Assembly (NCBI RefSeq): GCF_004798965.1
Contig: NZ_SDSD01000001.1
Span: forward strand, 62,001 to 126,000
From: Onishia niordana
GTDB lineage: Bacteria; Pseudomonadota; Gammaproteobacteria; Pseudomonadales; Halomonadaceae
Reading direction: 5' to 3'
Length of the DNA: 64,000 nucleotides
Position 1 is the stretch's first letter; each line of letters starts with the position of its first letter. The notes under the pieces were generated by a model. It did not search any database, was not told the origin of the DNA, and saw only the letters and a list, made by a program, of their open reading frames with translations. The position numbers and the translations under genes were made by a program. This document shows, piece by piece, positions 28,294 to 37,589 of the stretch.

Positions 28294-28710
28294 ATGACCG
28301 ATGATGCATCCGCCAAGCTCCAGCTACGCGACTACCTGACCCGCGTCGCTCGCCAGGAAAAGACCGTCACCTACCGCCAGGCCTGTGATGCCCTGGGGCT
28401 CACCCCGCCACGCATGATTCAAGCGCTGGCACGGCTCCTTGAAGATAGCATGCTGGAGGATGCCGAAGCCGGGCGGCCTTTCCTGGCGGCGTTGGTGGTC
28501 AGCCAATCCAGAGAACGCCACGCCCTGCCGGCGCCAGGCTTCTTCGACACGGCAAGCAGGTTGGGTCGCTTCGACAGCGATGCTATGAGTGGCGGGGGAA
28601 AGGAAGCATCGACGAAGGCGCAAAGCGCATCAGGCAGTGTGCCAGAGGTTGACGCAGCCAGACGCTTTCACGAACAGGAATTGGCAGCGGCACTCGCCCA
28701 CTACGGATGA
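28294..28710 (+). CDS. Hypothetical protein with a winged-helix-like N-terminus
   Basis: A 138-aa protein I do not recognise. Residues 10-75 read like a small helix-turn-helix/winged-helix module: LRDYLTRVARQEKTVTYRQA, ALGLTPPRMIQALARLLEDS and a hydrophobic AALVVSQS strand. The middle (about 85-115) is a Gly/Ser/Lys linker, and the end is an amphipathic helix (RRFHEQELAAALAHYG). ATG 28294 follows AAGGACCGCCCCAG. It sits 30 bp after the 13-bp repeat array and is codirectional with the ATP-grasp gene. Codon use resembles the neighbours, so it is likely real. Confidence 0.6.
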   Translation: MTDDASAKLQLRDYLTRVARQEKTVTYRQACDALGLTPPRMIQALARLLEDSMLEDAEAGRPFLAALVVSQSRERHALPAPGFFDTASRLGRFDSDAMSGGGKEASTKAQSASGSVPEVDAARRFHEQELAAALAHYG

Positions 28711-28873
28711 GCCCCGCCGGGGAGGACGTAGCATCAACGCTGGTCCCACGCCACCTGATCCTTATGTGCGCCGACCGGGGGAGTCGACTCATATTGTGAG
28801 CGGCGTTCGGCATGCCTACCCTTGAGTATGGGCGCCTGTCGGGCCCATCCCTTGTCCTTTACAGGTCACCCCC

Positions 28874-29908
28874 ATGCCGCTTGCTCCCTCGCTCTTCCTG
28901 AAGGCCTCCCTGCTGAGCGCCGTCACCCAGTCGATTCGACACGCCAGGCGCCTCGGCGCCATGCTGCTGGGGCCCTGGCTCACGGGCGCCATGCTGGCTC
29001 TCGCCATCACACCGGCCTCGGCTCAGACCGACGCGCCGACGCTGACCATTGGCACGGCGAGCCCCAGCGGGGTTTACTACCTCACCGGTCGCGCGCTGTG
29101 CCGCGTCGCGACCCTGCCCTGCCTAGCTGTGGGCACCGGCGGTTCGGTGGCCAACCTGGAGGCCGTGCGCGCGGGGCGCCTGCCGATGGCCCTGGCGCAG
29201 TCCGATACCCAATATCGCGCCATCAATGGGCTGGAGGAATTTGCCGCGGCGGGCCCCGACCCAAACCTAAGGGCGCTATTCTCGCTGCACAGCGAGCCCT
29301 TCACACTGGTGGTGCGACGCAGGGCCAGCATCGAGCGCTTCGAGGACCTGCCCGGGCATGTCATCAACCTTGGCAACCCGGGCTCGGGGCAACGCGGCAC
29401 CATGGAGGTGGTGATGAAGGCCGTCGGCTGGACACGGGATGACTTCGCCCAGGCCAGCGGCCTGCCCGCCGATCAGCAGGCCTTCGAGCTCTGCCACGGC
29501 AACATCGAGGCCATAGTCTACACCGTAGGCCACCCCAACCGCAGCGTCGACAAGGCGATTAGCCTCTGCGATGCCCGCCTCATTGCCGTCGAGGGTGACG
29601 CCGTCGCCGCCTTGCTGGCCGCTCATCCCTACTACTCGCGCGCCACCATCCCCGCCGGTCTCTACGGCCCCGGCCAAGCGGCCATCGCGACCTTCGGGGT
29701 TCGCGCCACCCTAGTCGCCTCCAGCGACACCGCTCCCGAGCTGATCTACGAGACGGTCAAGGCAGTCTTCGAGCATTTGCCTCGCTTCAAGGCGCATCAC
29801 CCCGCCTTTGCCGAACTCACGCCGCAGACCATGATCCAGGAGGGGCTGAGTGCGCCGCTACACGAGGGGGCACAGCGCTACTACCGCGAACGGGGCTGGA
29901 TCGACTGA
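28874..29908 (+). CDS. TAXI-family TRAP transporter solute-binding protein
   Basis: A 344-aa periplasmic receptor. A long N-terminal leader ends in a good signal peptide (LLGPWLTGAMLALAITPASA, then QTDAP). The mature part has LTIGTASPSGVYYLTGRALC, GSVANLEAVRAGRLPMALAQ, a GNPGSGQRGTM ligand loop and IEAIVYTVGHPNRSV, all standard for the TAXI branch. These proteins bind carboxylates such as glutamate or 2-oxoglutarate. No DctM or fused DctQM gene is nearby, so it is an orphan receptor here. An alternative ATG at 28961 would give a shorter leader. Confidence 0.85.
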   Translation: MPLAPSLFLKASLLSAVTQSIRHARRLGAMLLGPWLTGAMLALAITPASAQTDAPTLTIGTASPSGVYYLTGRALCRVATLPCLAVGTGGSVANLEAVRAGRLPMALAQSDTQYRAINGLEEFAAAGPDPNLRALFSLHSEPFTLVVRRRASIERFEDLPGHVINLGNPGSGQRGTMEVVMKAVGWTRDDFAQASGLPADQQAFELCHGNIEAIVYTVGHPNRSVDKAISLCDARLIAVEGDAVAALLAAHPYYSRATIPAGLYGPGQAAIATFGVRATLVASSDTAPELIYETVKAVFEHLPRFKAHHPAFAELTPQTMIQEGLSAPLHEGAQRYYRERGWID

Positions 29909-30051
29909 CATGGCGGGGAAGTGTCGCTCGGGCCAGCCAGTCTCGAGGCGAACGATCACGCGGCTTCGAGGCAGTCGACTGTTCCGGCAAGCGCAGGATC
30001 AAGGCCGACGAACACTGAATGGGCTCGGCCAGAGATAGAGGCCAGACCCTT

Positions 30052-30894
30052 TCAGCTAAACTCGACTTCGTAGCCGGTAAACTTGCGCAAGTTAATAACG
30101 CCGGTATCGAGGATCAGATATTGTCCCTTGCTGCCCATCAACGTACCTGAGACCTCGGGATTCTTATCGAAATTGTGCGAGACAATTTTGCGCGGAAACT
30201 CGAGTACCGGGTAATCAAGATGTATCGGCGCCGCATCCAATTCGCGGATGGCATCAACACCGAAACGCTCGCGCAGGTTAGCAAGCCCGCCCTCAAGCTT
30301 GGCCAAGAGGCGATCGCGTTCAGCGACAAGGTCCATGGGGTCGACCTCGCCCTTGAGCATGGCGCGCCAGTTGGTGCGATCACTGGCCTCTTCCTTGAAC
30401 AACATCTCGACGAAGCCGGACTGCTGGCGGGTATCAACCTCGAGAATCGGCAAGGCCTGGATGGCTCCCTGATCGAGCCAGCGGGTCGGCACTTGAGTGC
30501 CCCGGGTGATACCGACCTTGAGTCCCGATGAATTAGCGAGATAGACCACGTGGGGCTGGAAACAATGACGCTCGGCCCACTCCGGCTCGCGACAGGTGCC
30601 CGCGAAGAAGTGGCAGGTCTCTGGCTTCATGATGCAGGTATCGCAGCTCGCCAGGCGCTTGAAGCAAGGATAACAGTGGCCCTGAGCGAAACTCTTCTTG
30701 GTGGCACGGCCACAGTGGGTGCATGCAATGGCACCGGTCCAGTTAAGCCGCAACGGCTGGCCCAGTCGCGCACCAAGCGGCAGGAGCGAGTCATCCAGGC
30801 ACATGGCATAGTCCGCCGCCTCGCCCGCTCTGCCGGGCGTGATGGCCATCTTGCGCAGATGACCGCGCGCGGCGGTATCGATCAGTTCACCCAC
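30052..30894 (-). CDS. DUF2797 zinc-ribbon protein with GIY-YIG-like segment
   Basis: A 280-aa DUF2797 family protein. A cysteine-rich core spans about residues 58-101, with CTHCG, CYPCF, CDTCIMKPETC and a final C in FAGTC, suggesting two structural zinc sites. It is followed by VVYLANSSGLKVGITRGTQV and PTRWLDQGA. That segment looks like the YI..KVGIT...R pattern of GIY-YIG/T5orf172 nucleases, which is my inference. Function is unknown. It starts with GTG 30894 (AGGAAAGTCTCAC upstream) and overlaps the end of the yeaC-like gene by 13 nt, so the two are coupled. Confidence 0.8.
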   Translation of the reverse strand: MGELIDTAARGHLRKMAITPGRAGEAADYAMCLDDSLLPLGARLGQPLRLNWTGAIACTHCGRATKKSFAQGHCYPCFKRLASCDTCIMKPETCHFFAGTCREPEWAERHCFQPHVVYLANSSGLKVGITRGTQVPTRWLDQGAIQALPILEVDTRQQSGFVEMLFKEEASDRTNWRAMLKGEVDPMDLVAERDRLLAKLEGGLANLRERFGVDAIRELDAAPIHLDYPVLEFPRKIVSHNFDKNPEVSGTLMGSKGQYLILDTGVINLRKFTGYEVEFS

Positions 30895-31142
30895 GTGAGA
30901 CTTTCCTCGCCACCGCTGTCATTACTGCCACAGCTGGTGCGATCCAGATAGCCGACCCGCTGGTCGGGGGATACGCCATGCTCTGCCTCATACTTGATCA
31001 CTGCCTCGAGACATAGCTCGACCTGCTCGGCGCTCAATACCCGCCCATCGGGCCATTTTCGCAGTGACACCGCCTGCTTGAGGCTATCGTAAATGGCCGG
31101 CGTCATCTGTTGCACCATCTTGTCGAAGGTCATTTCGCTCAT
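30882..31142 (-). CDS. yeaC: YeaC-like DUF1315 protein
   Basis: An 86-aa cytosolic protein of the DUF1315 family. MVQQMTPAIYDSLKQAVSLR, KWPDGRVLSAEQVELCLEAV and YEAEHGVSPDQRVGYLDR are its conserved blocks. No function is known. Start ATG 31142 follows AAGGAAGACTGAA. It is the upstream member of a two-gene unit with the DUF2797 gene. Confidence 0.85.
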   Translation of the reverse strand: MSEMTFDKMVQQMTPAIYDSLKQAVSLRKWPDGRVLSAEQVELCLEAVIKYEAEHGVSPDQRVGYLDRTSCGSNDSGGEESLTWVN

Positions 31143-31207
31143 TTCAGTCTTCCTTTAGTGACATGGGAATGTCATCACCTGTGACCCGGAGTCTCAACAT
31201 CGTCCCA

Positions 31208-32059
31208 TCAGGCCCTGCGGGCACGGCGCGCATCATACCAGCCCCAAACAAGACCCACGATCAGGCCGCCCACATGAGCCTCGTTGGCCACGTTACCGAA
31301 ACCGACCAACCCGGCCATATCGGTCATGGTAAACACCATCCAACCGAGCATGAATACCACCAGCATCTGGGGCACGAAGAAGCCAGTGCGGGGCGCTTGA
31401 CGTGACATCAGCCATACATAGCCGAGCAGCGCATAGACCACCCCCGACATCCCCCCAAACAGCACCGTTCCGGTCGAGTACTGCGCCAGGTTACCGGCGA
31501 TGGCGCTGACAAGGCTCAGTGCCAGCATCAACTTGCCACCCCGCAGTTCCTCGATCTGGCGACCGAAATACCAGATCCAGAGCAGGTTAAAGACAAGGTG
31601 CATCCAGCCGAAGTGCAAAAGGGCCGGCGAAAAGACGCGCCACACCTGCCCAGACCCGAAGGTATCGGCGAGTGTACCGAGGGTCAGGCTACCGCCTGAC
31701 ACTGCCACCGGCACGATGGCAAGCATGGCCACCACGATATCGCCAAGCAAGCCCATCAGTGCGAACACCATCATGCAGGCCGCCAGCAGGCTCGCCGTCA
31801 CTGGAGCCAGAGCGAAGGGGCGCAGGAAGGATGAATTGTTGAACTTGGCGCGGGCGGCGTGGCCATCGGGCATCAACGAATCACCGCACTTCCACCTTTC
31901 CAAGAGGTGGGTGAGCTCGTCGAACTGAGCGGGATCAGCCAACCAAAGAGTGTAACCGTCTTCGTCTTCAGTGAAGCGATGACCAATACGATGCGCCCAC
32001 AGTGCCTGACGCAGATCGCGGGTATCGGTGTCTCGGGGCAGCATGAGCACCTTCAACAT
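31208..32059 (-). CDS. glpG: Rhomboid intramembrane serine protease GlpG
   Basis: A 283-aa GlpG-type rhomboid. The cytosolic N-terminal domain (about residues 1-75: VLMLPRDTDTRDLRQALWAH, GYTLWLADPAQFDELTHLL) is followed by six membrane helices. Active-site residues are visible: HFGWMHLVFNLLWIWYFGRQ with the oxyanion His/Asn, GGMSGVVYAL with the nucleophilic Ser, and ANEAHVGGLIVG with the catalytic His. It cleaves transmembrane substrates within the inner membrane. In E. coli glpG lies in the glp regulon beside glpE and glpR; here it is separate from the glycerol cluster. Start follows AAGGAACCCCGC. Confidence 0.94.
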   Translation of the reverse strand: MLKVLMLPRDTDTRDLRQALWAHRIGHRFTEDEDGYTLWLADPAQFDELTHLLERWKCGDSLMPDGHAARAKFNNSSFLRPFALAPVTASLLAACMMVFALMGLLGDIVVAMLAIVPVAVSGGSLTLGTLADTFGSGQVWRVFSPALLHFGWMHLVFNLLWIWYFGRQIEELRGGKLMLALSLVSAIAGNLAQYSTGTVLFGGMSGVVYALLGYVWLMSRQAPRTGFFVPQMLVVFMLGWMVFTMTDMAGLVGFGNVANEAHVGGLIVGLVWGWYDARRARRA

Positions 32060-32301
32060 GCGGGGTTCCTTTTCATGCCGATGGGGAATGGGATGTTGGC
32101 CGTCTCACAGCCATCAGGCCAAGTGTAACGAATTCCACAAAGAAAAATCCGGCGGAGGGGGCCGCCGGATAAGAGCAAGGGATCATTCAAGGGAACACAC
32201 TTGAGATGCGCCACGAGCTAGGAAGTTCATGCATAACGGCTAAAATAATGTAAAACTTTGTCATATTAAAGTAACCAAACGTTCACCCCTCCCTAGCTTG
32301 C

Positions 32302-33297
32302 TCAATCAAAGTCGATTTCCCAAGGCCGCGGCATCGCCTGCTCGTCGCGTGGCACCTTGAGCCAAACGAAATGATCGGCATCCAACCTAGCCTCACCACT
32401 CCAGCGATAGGCCACCAGACGACCGAATTTTACCGCGCTGTAATCGAGACAGGCCACGTTCGGCGTTGGTAGCGCCGGGATACCCTCGCACCAGTAGTGG
32501 CCAATGAACAGGGGCGGCTCGTCAGGCCCGTAGTAGCTGAGTCGGGCGCGCTCGTTGTCGGAAAGCACGCGCAGCTCCAGGTCATCCGGCAGGTTGTCTG
32601 GCTGGAAGACCACATCGCCATAGGTAGACGGGTGCTGGGCCCAGAAGTGAGTTCGGAAACTGCGGCGTCTGAAACCGTCCCCGGAATGCACCTCAAGGTT
32701 ATTGGGCAAGGTGAGATGGCTACCGCGCGTGAGCCGATCCAGGATCGCAAATGCTTCGGTCCCGGGAACCGCCGACTCACACAGGAAGGCCTCATCAATT
32801 CGTCCGTCGGGATGATCACGCCGGAAGGCGTCGATCAGCGTCTGATCCCAACAGGCGTGAACCACCCGCAGACCATCAAGCTCGAGGAACAATGGGAGCT
32901 GCATGAACCAGGCCAGCGTATCATCCCACTCGTTCAGATGGCCGCTGTACTGCTCGAGGGTTTCTTTGATGATGCGATTGCGACGCGGCGTATGGGGCCT
33001 GAGGAAGCCACCGTCGGGATCGCGCCGGCAATACGCCAGGGCATTGTACTCGTGATTGCCCATGACGATATGCGCTTCGCCAGCCTCGACCATGCGACGC
33101 GCGATGGTGACGGCCAGGCGAATTCTGGGACCACGATCGATAAGATCCCCTAGAAAGATCACACGCCGTCGTGGATGACGATAGACACCCCGCCGTCGAT
33201 GATAGCCGAGCTTTTCGAGCAGTGCTGCCAGGGTGGCACCACAGCCATGCACGTCGCCGATCAGGTCATAGCCTTCAATATTATCCGTCATGGCCAT
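32302..33297 (-). CDS. Calcineurin-like metallophosphoesterase (PrpE/ApaH-like)
   Basis: A 331-aa phosphoesterase with all metal-binding blocks: LIGDVHGCGATL, VIFLGDLIDRGP, IVMGNHEYNAL, a later VVHACWD and IGHYWCEG. It most resembles diadenosine tetraphosphatase/PrpE-type symmetrical hydrolases, but the true substrate is unknown. It begins 1 nt after the nadK stop with GGAG inside nadK, so it is translationally coupled. ATG 33297 and ATG 33291 are both possible. The upstream partner makes NADP; a link to nucleotide turnover is plausible but unproven. A roughly 240-bp AT-rich gap on its 3' side holds no gene. Confidence 0.88.
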   Translation of the reverse strand: MAMTDNIEGYDLIGDVHGCGATLAALLEKLGYHRRRGVYRHPRRRVIFLGDLIDRGPRIRLAVTIARRMVEAGEAHIVMGNHEYNALAYCRRDPDGGFLRPHTPRRNRIIKETLEQYSGHLNEWDDTLAWFMQLPLFLELDGLRVVHACWDQTLIDAFRRDHPDGRIDEAFLCESAVPGTEAFAILDRLTRGSHLTLPNNLEVHSGDGFRRRSFRTHFWAQHPSTYGDVVFQPDNLPDDLELRVLSDNERARLSYYGPDEPPLFIGHYWCEGIPALPTPNVACLDYSAVKFGRLVAYRWSGEARLDADHFVWLKVPRDEQAMPRPWEIDFD

Positions 33298-33298
33298 G

Positions 33299-34180
33299 TC
33301 AATCTCCCAATCGGCTGCTCCAGCCGAGCTTGCTGCGACAGACCTCGTAGAAGTTGTGCCCCAATGGATGGACCAGTTTCAGACGCTCAGGTTTCTGGCG
33401 GACATAGAGGATATCGTCAGGCTTTGACACCACCCGTGTCTGGCCGTCGCAGCTGACGTGAGGATAGGCTTCGTTGGTCTCACCGATATGAATACGGATC
33501 TCGGACCTGGCATCGATGACGATGGGCCGGCTCGACAGCGTATGGGGAAACATCGGCACCAGGGTGATGGCATCAATGCTTGGATGAACGATGGGACCAC
33601 CACCGGAAAGCGAATAAGCGGTGGAGCCGGTGGGAGTCGCAATGATCAGACCATCGCTGCGCTGGCTATAGACGAACTGGTCATCAATGAAGAGCTCGAA
33701 CTCGATCATGCGCACCGCCTTGCCCGGGTGCATCACCACATCATTGAGGGCCTCGGCGCTGCCGACCAGCGCATCATGTCGGTAGACCTCGGCGTCAAGA
33801 AGAAAGCGCTCCTCTATCATGTAGCGCCCGGCCAGCACCTCGCCGACCTTGTCCTCGAGTTCACTAGGCGATATATCCGTCAGAAAGCCCAGCCGACCTC
33901 GGTTGACGCCCAGCACCGGGGTCCCGCTTCGACACAGCGCTCGGGCTGCCCCCAACAGACTGCCATCACCACCGATCACGATCACCAGGTCACAGATCTC
34001 ACCCAGCATCCGCCGACTGGCTTCCTGCTGACCATGATCCAGCATCACGGTGGCGGTTCGGTCCTCGAGAATGACGTGATAGCCGCCATCATCAAGAAAG
34101 CGGATCAGTCGCTTCAGGGTCTCCACCACCTTGGCACTACCCATGCGGCCGATCAGGCCAATGTTCTTGAAGGTTGTCAT
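33299..34180 (-). CDS. nadK: NAD kinase
   Basis: A 293-aa ATP-dependent NAD kinase, which makes NADP+ in the cytosol. Conserved blocks are IGGDGSLLGAAR (ATP site), GVNRGRLGFLTDI, ALNDVVMHPG, SDGLIIATPTGSTAYSLSGG and GPIVHP, all in order. Length equals E. coli NadK (292). It is the first gene of a two-gene unit with the metallophosphoesterase, and may share a metabolic theme with pntAB about 26 kb away. Confidence 0.97.
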   Translation of the reverse strand: MTTFKNIGLIGRMGSAKVVETLKRLIRFLDDGGYHVILEDRTATVMLDHGQQEASRRMLGEICDLVIVIGGDGSLLGAARALCRSGTPVLGVNRGRLGFLTDISPSELEDKVGEVLAGRYMIEERFLLDAEVYRHDALVGSAEALNDVVMHPGKAVRMIEFELFIDDQFVYSQRSDGLIIATPTGSTAYSLSGGGPIVHPSIDAITLVPMFPHTLSSRPIVIDARSEIRIHIGETNEAYPHVSCDGQTRVVSKPDDILYVRQKPERLKLVHPLGHNFYEVCRSKLGWSSRLGD

Positions 34181-34253
34181 GCGCGCTCCCGCCTCAACAA
34201 GCCGCCATTATGCGGACTCCCGTCGGGAGCGGCAAACCGCCACTCATCAGACA

Positions 34254-35132
34254 TCAGGCCAGCGGTGAGACGGGTAGGCGGCGACGCCGGACCCACCATT
34301 CGTTGATGGCAAGTGACGCCAACAGAATGGCCCCGCCCAGTGCCAGGCGCGACAGATCGGCATCCCGATTCCAGAGTACCAGATTGACCAGGAGACCGGC
34401 CGGCACCAGGGCGTTGTTCATGATCGCAAGTGCGCCCGCATCGACACGGGTCGCGCCCTTGTTCCAAAGGAAGTAGCCAAGCCCCGAGGCAACGAGACCC
34501 AACCAGGCAAGCACCCCCCATTGCATCCCCGTGGTCGGTAGTTTGGCGGGATTGCCAAACAGGGCGAAGGCCATGATCACCAGTGCCAACGCGCCCAGGT
34601 AGAACCAACCAAAGATGCTGTATTGCGGCACCTTCTCGTCAAGACGAACAGCCAGATGACGATAGGCCACCTGCCCCAGCGCGAAGCACAGGTTAGCGCC
34701 TTGCACCACCAGGAAACCCAACCAGAAACCGCTGTCCACGCCCTTGTACCGAATCACTGCCGCACCCAGCACGGCAAGCGCCGCACTGAGCAGATAGAAT
34801 GGCGTGAACCGCCGGGCCAAGGCATCGTCGATCAGCGTGACATAGAGTGGCGTGAAGATAGTGAACAGCAGCACCTCAGGCACCGACAAGAGCAGAAATG
34901 ACTGATAGAAAAAGATGTACATCAGTCCCAGCTGCACGGCACCGATCGCCATCAGCGCCAACTTGTGACGATTCGCCAGCAGCCGCGGCTTGAGAAATGG
35001 CAGGAACACCAGTGCGGCGAGCACGATACGCACCAGTACCGCGAAATAGCTGTCGACCTGACCGGACAGGTACGCGCCAATCAGTGAGAAAGAGAACGCC
35101 CACAGGGCCGTGACGCCCACTAGATAGCCCAT
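34254..35132 (-). CDS. DMT-superfamily (EamA) transporter
   Basis: A 292-aa inner-membrane protein with ten hydrophobic segments formed by two EamA repeats. The N-terminal repeat is VTALWAFSFSLIGAYLSGQV, and the C-terminal repeat includes LAWLGLVASGLGYFLWNKGA. It matches the carboxylate/amino-acid transporter subgroup annotated as YedA/YtfF-like exporters; the substrate is unknown. ATG 35132 follows GAGGTTAACCA. Its start lies 25 bp from the divergent DUF6314 gene. Confidence 0.85.
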   Translation of the reverse strand: MGYLVGVTALWAFSFSLIGAYLSGQVDSYFAVLVRIVLAALVFLPFLKPRLLANRHKLALMAIGAVQLGLMYIFFYQSFLLLSVPEVLLFTIFTPLYVTLIDDALARRFTPFYLLSAALAVLGAAVIRYKGVDSGFWLGFLVVQGANLCFALGQVAYRHLAVRLDEKVPQYSIFGWFYLGALALVIMAFALFGNPAKLPTTGMQWGVLAWLGLVASGLGYFLWNKGATRVDAGALAIMNNALVPAGLLVNLVLWNRDADLSRLALGGAILLASLAINEWWVRRRRLPVSPLA

Positions 35133-35157
35133 TGGTTAACCTCATGAGGAGAGAAAG

Positions 35158-35619
35158 TTGACGAGCATTATACGCGCGCGCGCCCTGCTACCAACCATCC
35201 GTCGACTTGAATTTTCGTCGCGCTCGGGTGACGCGTCGCGATGTGCCTGGTCCGGCGAGGGGCATGGCACCGTCTCGGTCAGCGAAGAGGGTAATGTGCT
35301 GCGCTTTCATGAGCAGGGATACTTTGCGCTGACAGGACAGCCGAAAGCGATCGCGTTTCGCAATGTCTATCGCTGGGAGATACAAGAAGAACGCGTGCGC
35401 CTCTTCCATGAGCGGCGTGGCCAGGGCGCCGCCGTCTGGCTGTTCGATCTGATCGAGTCCTCCGATGGCAATGGCCTGGTGGCCGCCGAGGCGCACCTGT
35501 GCGGCGAGGATCGCTACACGGCAAACCTTGCAATGACCCCTGAGGGTTTTACGCTCGACTGGCGTATCCAGGGCCCCCGCAAGGATGAGGCGATCGCCTA
35601 CCGCTATTTCGTGCAGTAA
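35158..35619 (+). CDS. DUF6314 family protein
   Basis: A 153-aa cytosolic protein fitting DUF6314, a calycin-like beta barrel. SGEGHGTVSVSEEGNVLRFH, EQGYFALTGQPKAIAFRNVY, VRLFHERRGQGAAVWLFDL and a final YRYFVQ are the expected strands. Function is unknown; the lipocalin-like fold suggests binding of a small molecule. It begins with TTG at 35158, supported by AGGAGAGAAAG, and no ATG is available nearby. The divergent spacing of only 25 bp to the EamA gene leaves little room, so their promoters must overlap the opposing coding regions. Confidence 0.75.
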   Translation: MTSIIRARALLPTIRRLEFSSRSGDASRCAWSGEGHGTVSVSEEGNVLRFHEQGYFALTGQPKAIAFRNVYRWEIQEERVRLFHERRGQGAAVWLFDLIESSDGNGLVAAEAHLCGEDRYTANLAMTPEGFTLDWRIQGPRKDEAIAYRYFVQ

Positions 35620-35742
35620 GCACCGACGAAGGCTCTCGCCCGCGGCCGGCATGGGATGCCCGTACGATGATTGAGACCCCGTCACCCGTCCTGCCCTCAC
35701 CAGCAGCGATCTACTTCACGCCTGGCGACTTGCGGATGAGCG

Positions 35743-37440
35743 TCACCGCCACTTGAGTGTTTCTGAGTGCGCGGGATTATTCACCTGAGAATCAGCCGCC
35801 TGAGCATCAGCACTCAACCTCTCCTCCACACTCTGGGCCTGGGCGCTGGCGAGATATTCGTCCAACTTGGCATCCGCCTCGTCGCCGAACAGGATCTCGC
35901 AGGCCTCCCGGAGGCCGGGTGCGTTGCGGATCTCTTCGGCCTTTACCACCAACGAAATCTTGGAACGCCGGCGCAGGAAATCTTCAAGACAGGTGATCAT
36001 CTCGCGGCGCTGGGCCTGACGAATCTCGCAACGCAAGTATTCGGTGCCCTCGATCAGCACATCAGCCTGACGCGGATCCTCGCGAATTTCCTCGAGCATG
36101 TCCAACGCCTGAGCGCCATAACGCCGCCACAGCCGGGTGCTCAGCGCTTCATGGTGATGAGGCGCCATCTCGTCCAGCCCCAACAGGCGCGCCTGATGGA
36201 AGAACTCCTCGCGGACCGCACGGTGCGGCTCGCCATACCAGACGTAATCTCCATAGGGCACCTCGACGCCAAGTTCCTTGACCGCCGCCACGATCTCATC
36301 GCCAACGTTGAGACAATCAGTGAGCTTGCCGCCAAAGATACTCAGGTGGTGAGTGGCCGCATCGGTATCAATGACGTGCTTGCGCGACAGTTGCAGGAAG
36401 TCCCGGTCGCCTCCCGAGCTCGCCTTGACCGCAAGCGGGCGCACGCCGCAGCGCGTCGAAATGATGTCATCACGGGTGAGCGGCGTGTCGAGTGTCAGCC
36501 GCTTGTTGATGTTGTCGAGCACGAAGCGAATATCGTCATCGGTGACCTGGACGTCCGGGCTGTCGACGCGGGTATCCGTGGTGCCGATGCAGGTACGTCG
36601 CCCCATGGGAATGACGAAGAACAGCCGACCGTCATCGGCGAAAAAGGCCAACACCCGCCGGTGTTCGGTGAGCTGCGGCACGATCAGATGGATTCCTTTG
36701 GAATAGACGTGCTGGTGCTCGGTGCGCTCACCGCTAAGGGCATTGTGCTGATCCACGTAAGGCCCGGCGGCATTGACCACCACCTTGGCGCGAATCTCGT
36801 AGCTGGTTCCGGTCATCACGTCGCGGGCCTGAATAATCCAGCGCTGCCCTTCCCGCTTGGCACCCAGCGATTCGACGTAGTTGGCTGCCGCGCAGCCGCG
36901 ATCCATGGCACTGCGCACGAAGTTGAAGACGAAGCGCGCGTCATTGTCGTGCAGATAGGCATCGGAATACTCGAAGCCCCCGACACTGCCGGCAGTATCG
37001 ATGATCGGTTCACGAGCCTTGATGTCCGACGACGAGAGGTAATGCGGGATCTTGGTAAAGCCGTTACCGATAAACCAGTAGAGCCAGCTGCCGGCCCAGA
37101 GATAACGAGGGTGGTAACGAAATCCGCTGGCAATGGTCGTCAGGAAGCGAATCTCTTGCACCGTCGACGGAAAGTGCTTGATGAGATGATTGCGACTCTT
37201 ACATAGCTTTCTGACTAACGGGAAATCATGGCTTTCCATGTACTTGATGCCGCCCCATACCAAGTTCGAGGAGTGCATGCTAGTACTGCTGGCGAAGTCG
37301 CCACGATCAATCAATGCCACCTTGACGCCCTTGCCGGCCAACGCGGCGGCCGACGCCGCACCATTGATACCGCCCCCGATGACCAGGACGTCGAAATCCT
37401 CTTGCTGATGACGGTCAATATTGTGCTTACGCAAGTGCAT
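35743..37440 (-). CDS. glpD: Aerobic (quinone-linked) glycerol-3-phosphate dehydrogenase GlpD
   Basis: A 565-aa FAD enzyme at the inner membrane that oxidises sn-glycerol-3-phosphate to dihydroxyacetone phosphate and feeds electrons to quinone. The FAD dinucleotide fold FDVLVIGGGINGAASAAALA is followed by DFASSTSMHSSNLVWGGIKY, VNAAGPYVDQ and TTDTRVDSPD. A C-terminal roughly 180-residue helical cap ends in an acidic, Ala/Gln-rich tail not needed for activity, which makes it longer than E. coli GlpD (501). It is the last gene of the leftward glycerol cluster, 149 bp after glpK. Confidence 0.95.
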   Translation of the reverse strand: MHLRKHNIDRHQQEDFDVLVIGGGINGAASAAALAGKGVKVALIDRGDFASSTSMHSSNLVWGGIKYMESHDFPLVRKLCKSRNHLIKHFPSTVQEIRFLTTIASGFRYHPRYLWAGSWLYWFIGNGFTKIPHYLSSSDIKAREPIIDTAGSVGGFEYSDAYLHDNDARFVFNFVRSAMDRGCAAANYVESLGAKREGQRWIIQARDVMTGTSYEIRAKVVVNAAGPYVDQHNALSGERTEHQHVYSKGIHLIVPQLTEHRRVLAFFADDGRLFFVIPMGRRTCIGTTDTRVDSPDVQVTDDDIRFVLDNINKRLTLDTPLTRDDIISTRCGVRPLAVKASSGGDRDFLQLSRKHVIDTDAATHHLSIFGGKLTDCLNVGDEIVAAVKELGVEVPYGDYVWYGEPHRAVREEFFHQARLLGLDEMAPHHHEALSTRLWRRYGAQALDMLEEIREDPRQADVLIEGTEYLRCEIRQAQRREMITCLEDFLRRRSKISLVVKAEEIRNAPGLREACEILFGDEADAKLDEYLASAQAQSVEERLSADAQAADSQVNNPAHSETLKWR

Positions 37441-37589
37441 GATGCCGTGCCTTTTGAAATGACTGAGCCACTACGACGCCCTGAGACGCCGCAAAGAATC
37501 CGGCGCAATATCAGACGACAGAACACGTGATCACCGCAGCCATGAAGGCACGCTGTCTGCCACTGTTGCCCCCCAATGAGCGCAGGAGT

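Noticed and set aside
35767..37206. 479-codon plus-strand open frame antisense to glpD
   Set aside because: GlpD on the minus strand is unambiguous; the antisense product is an artefact of codon bias.
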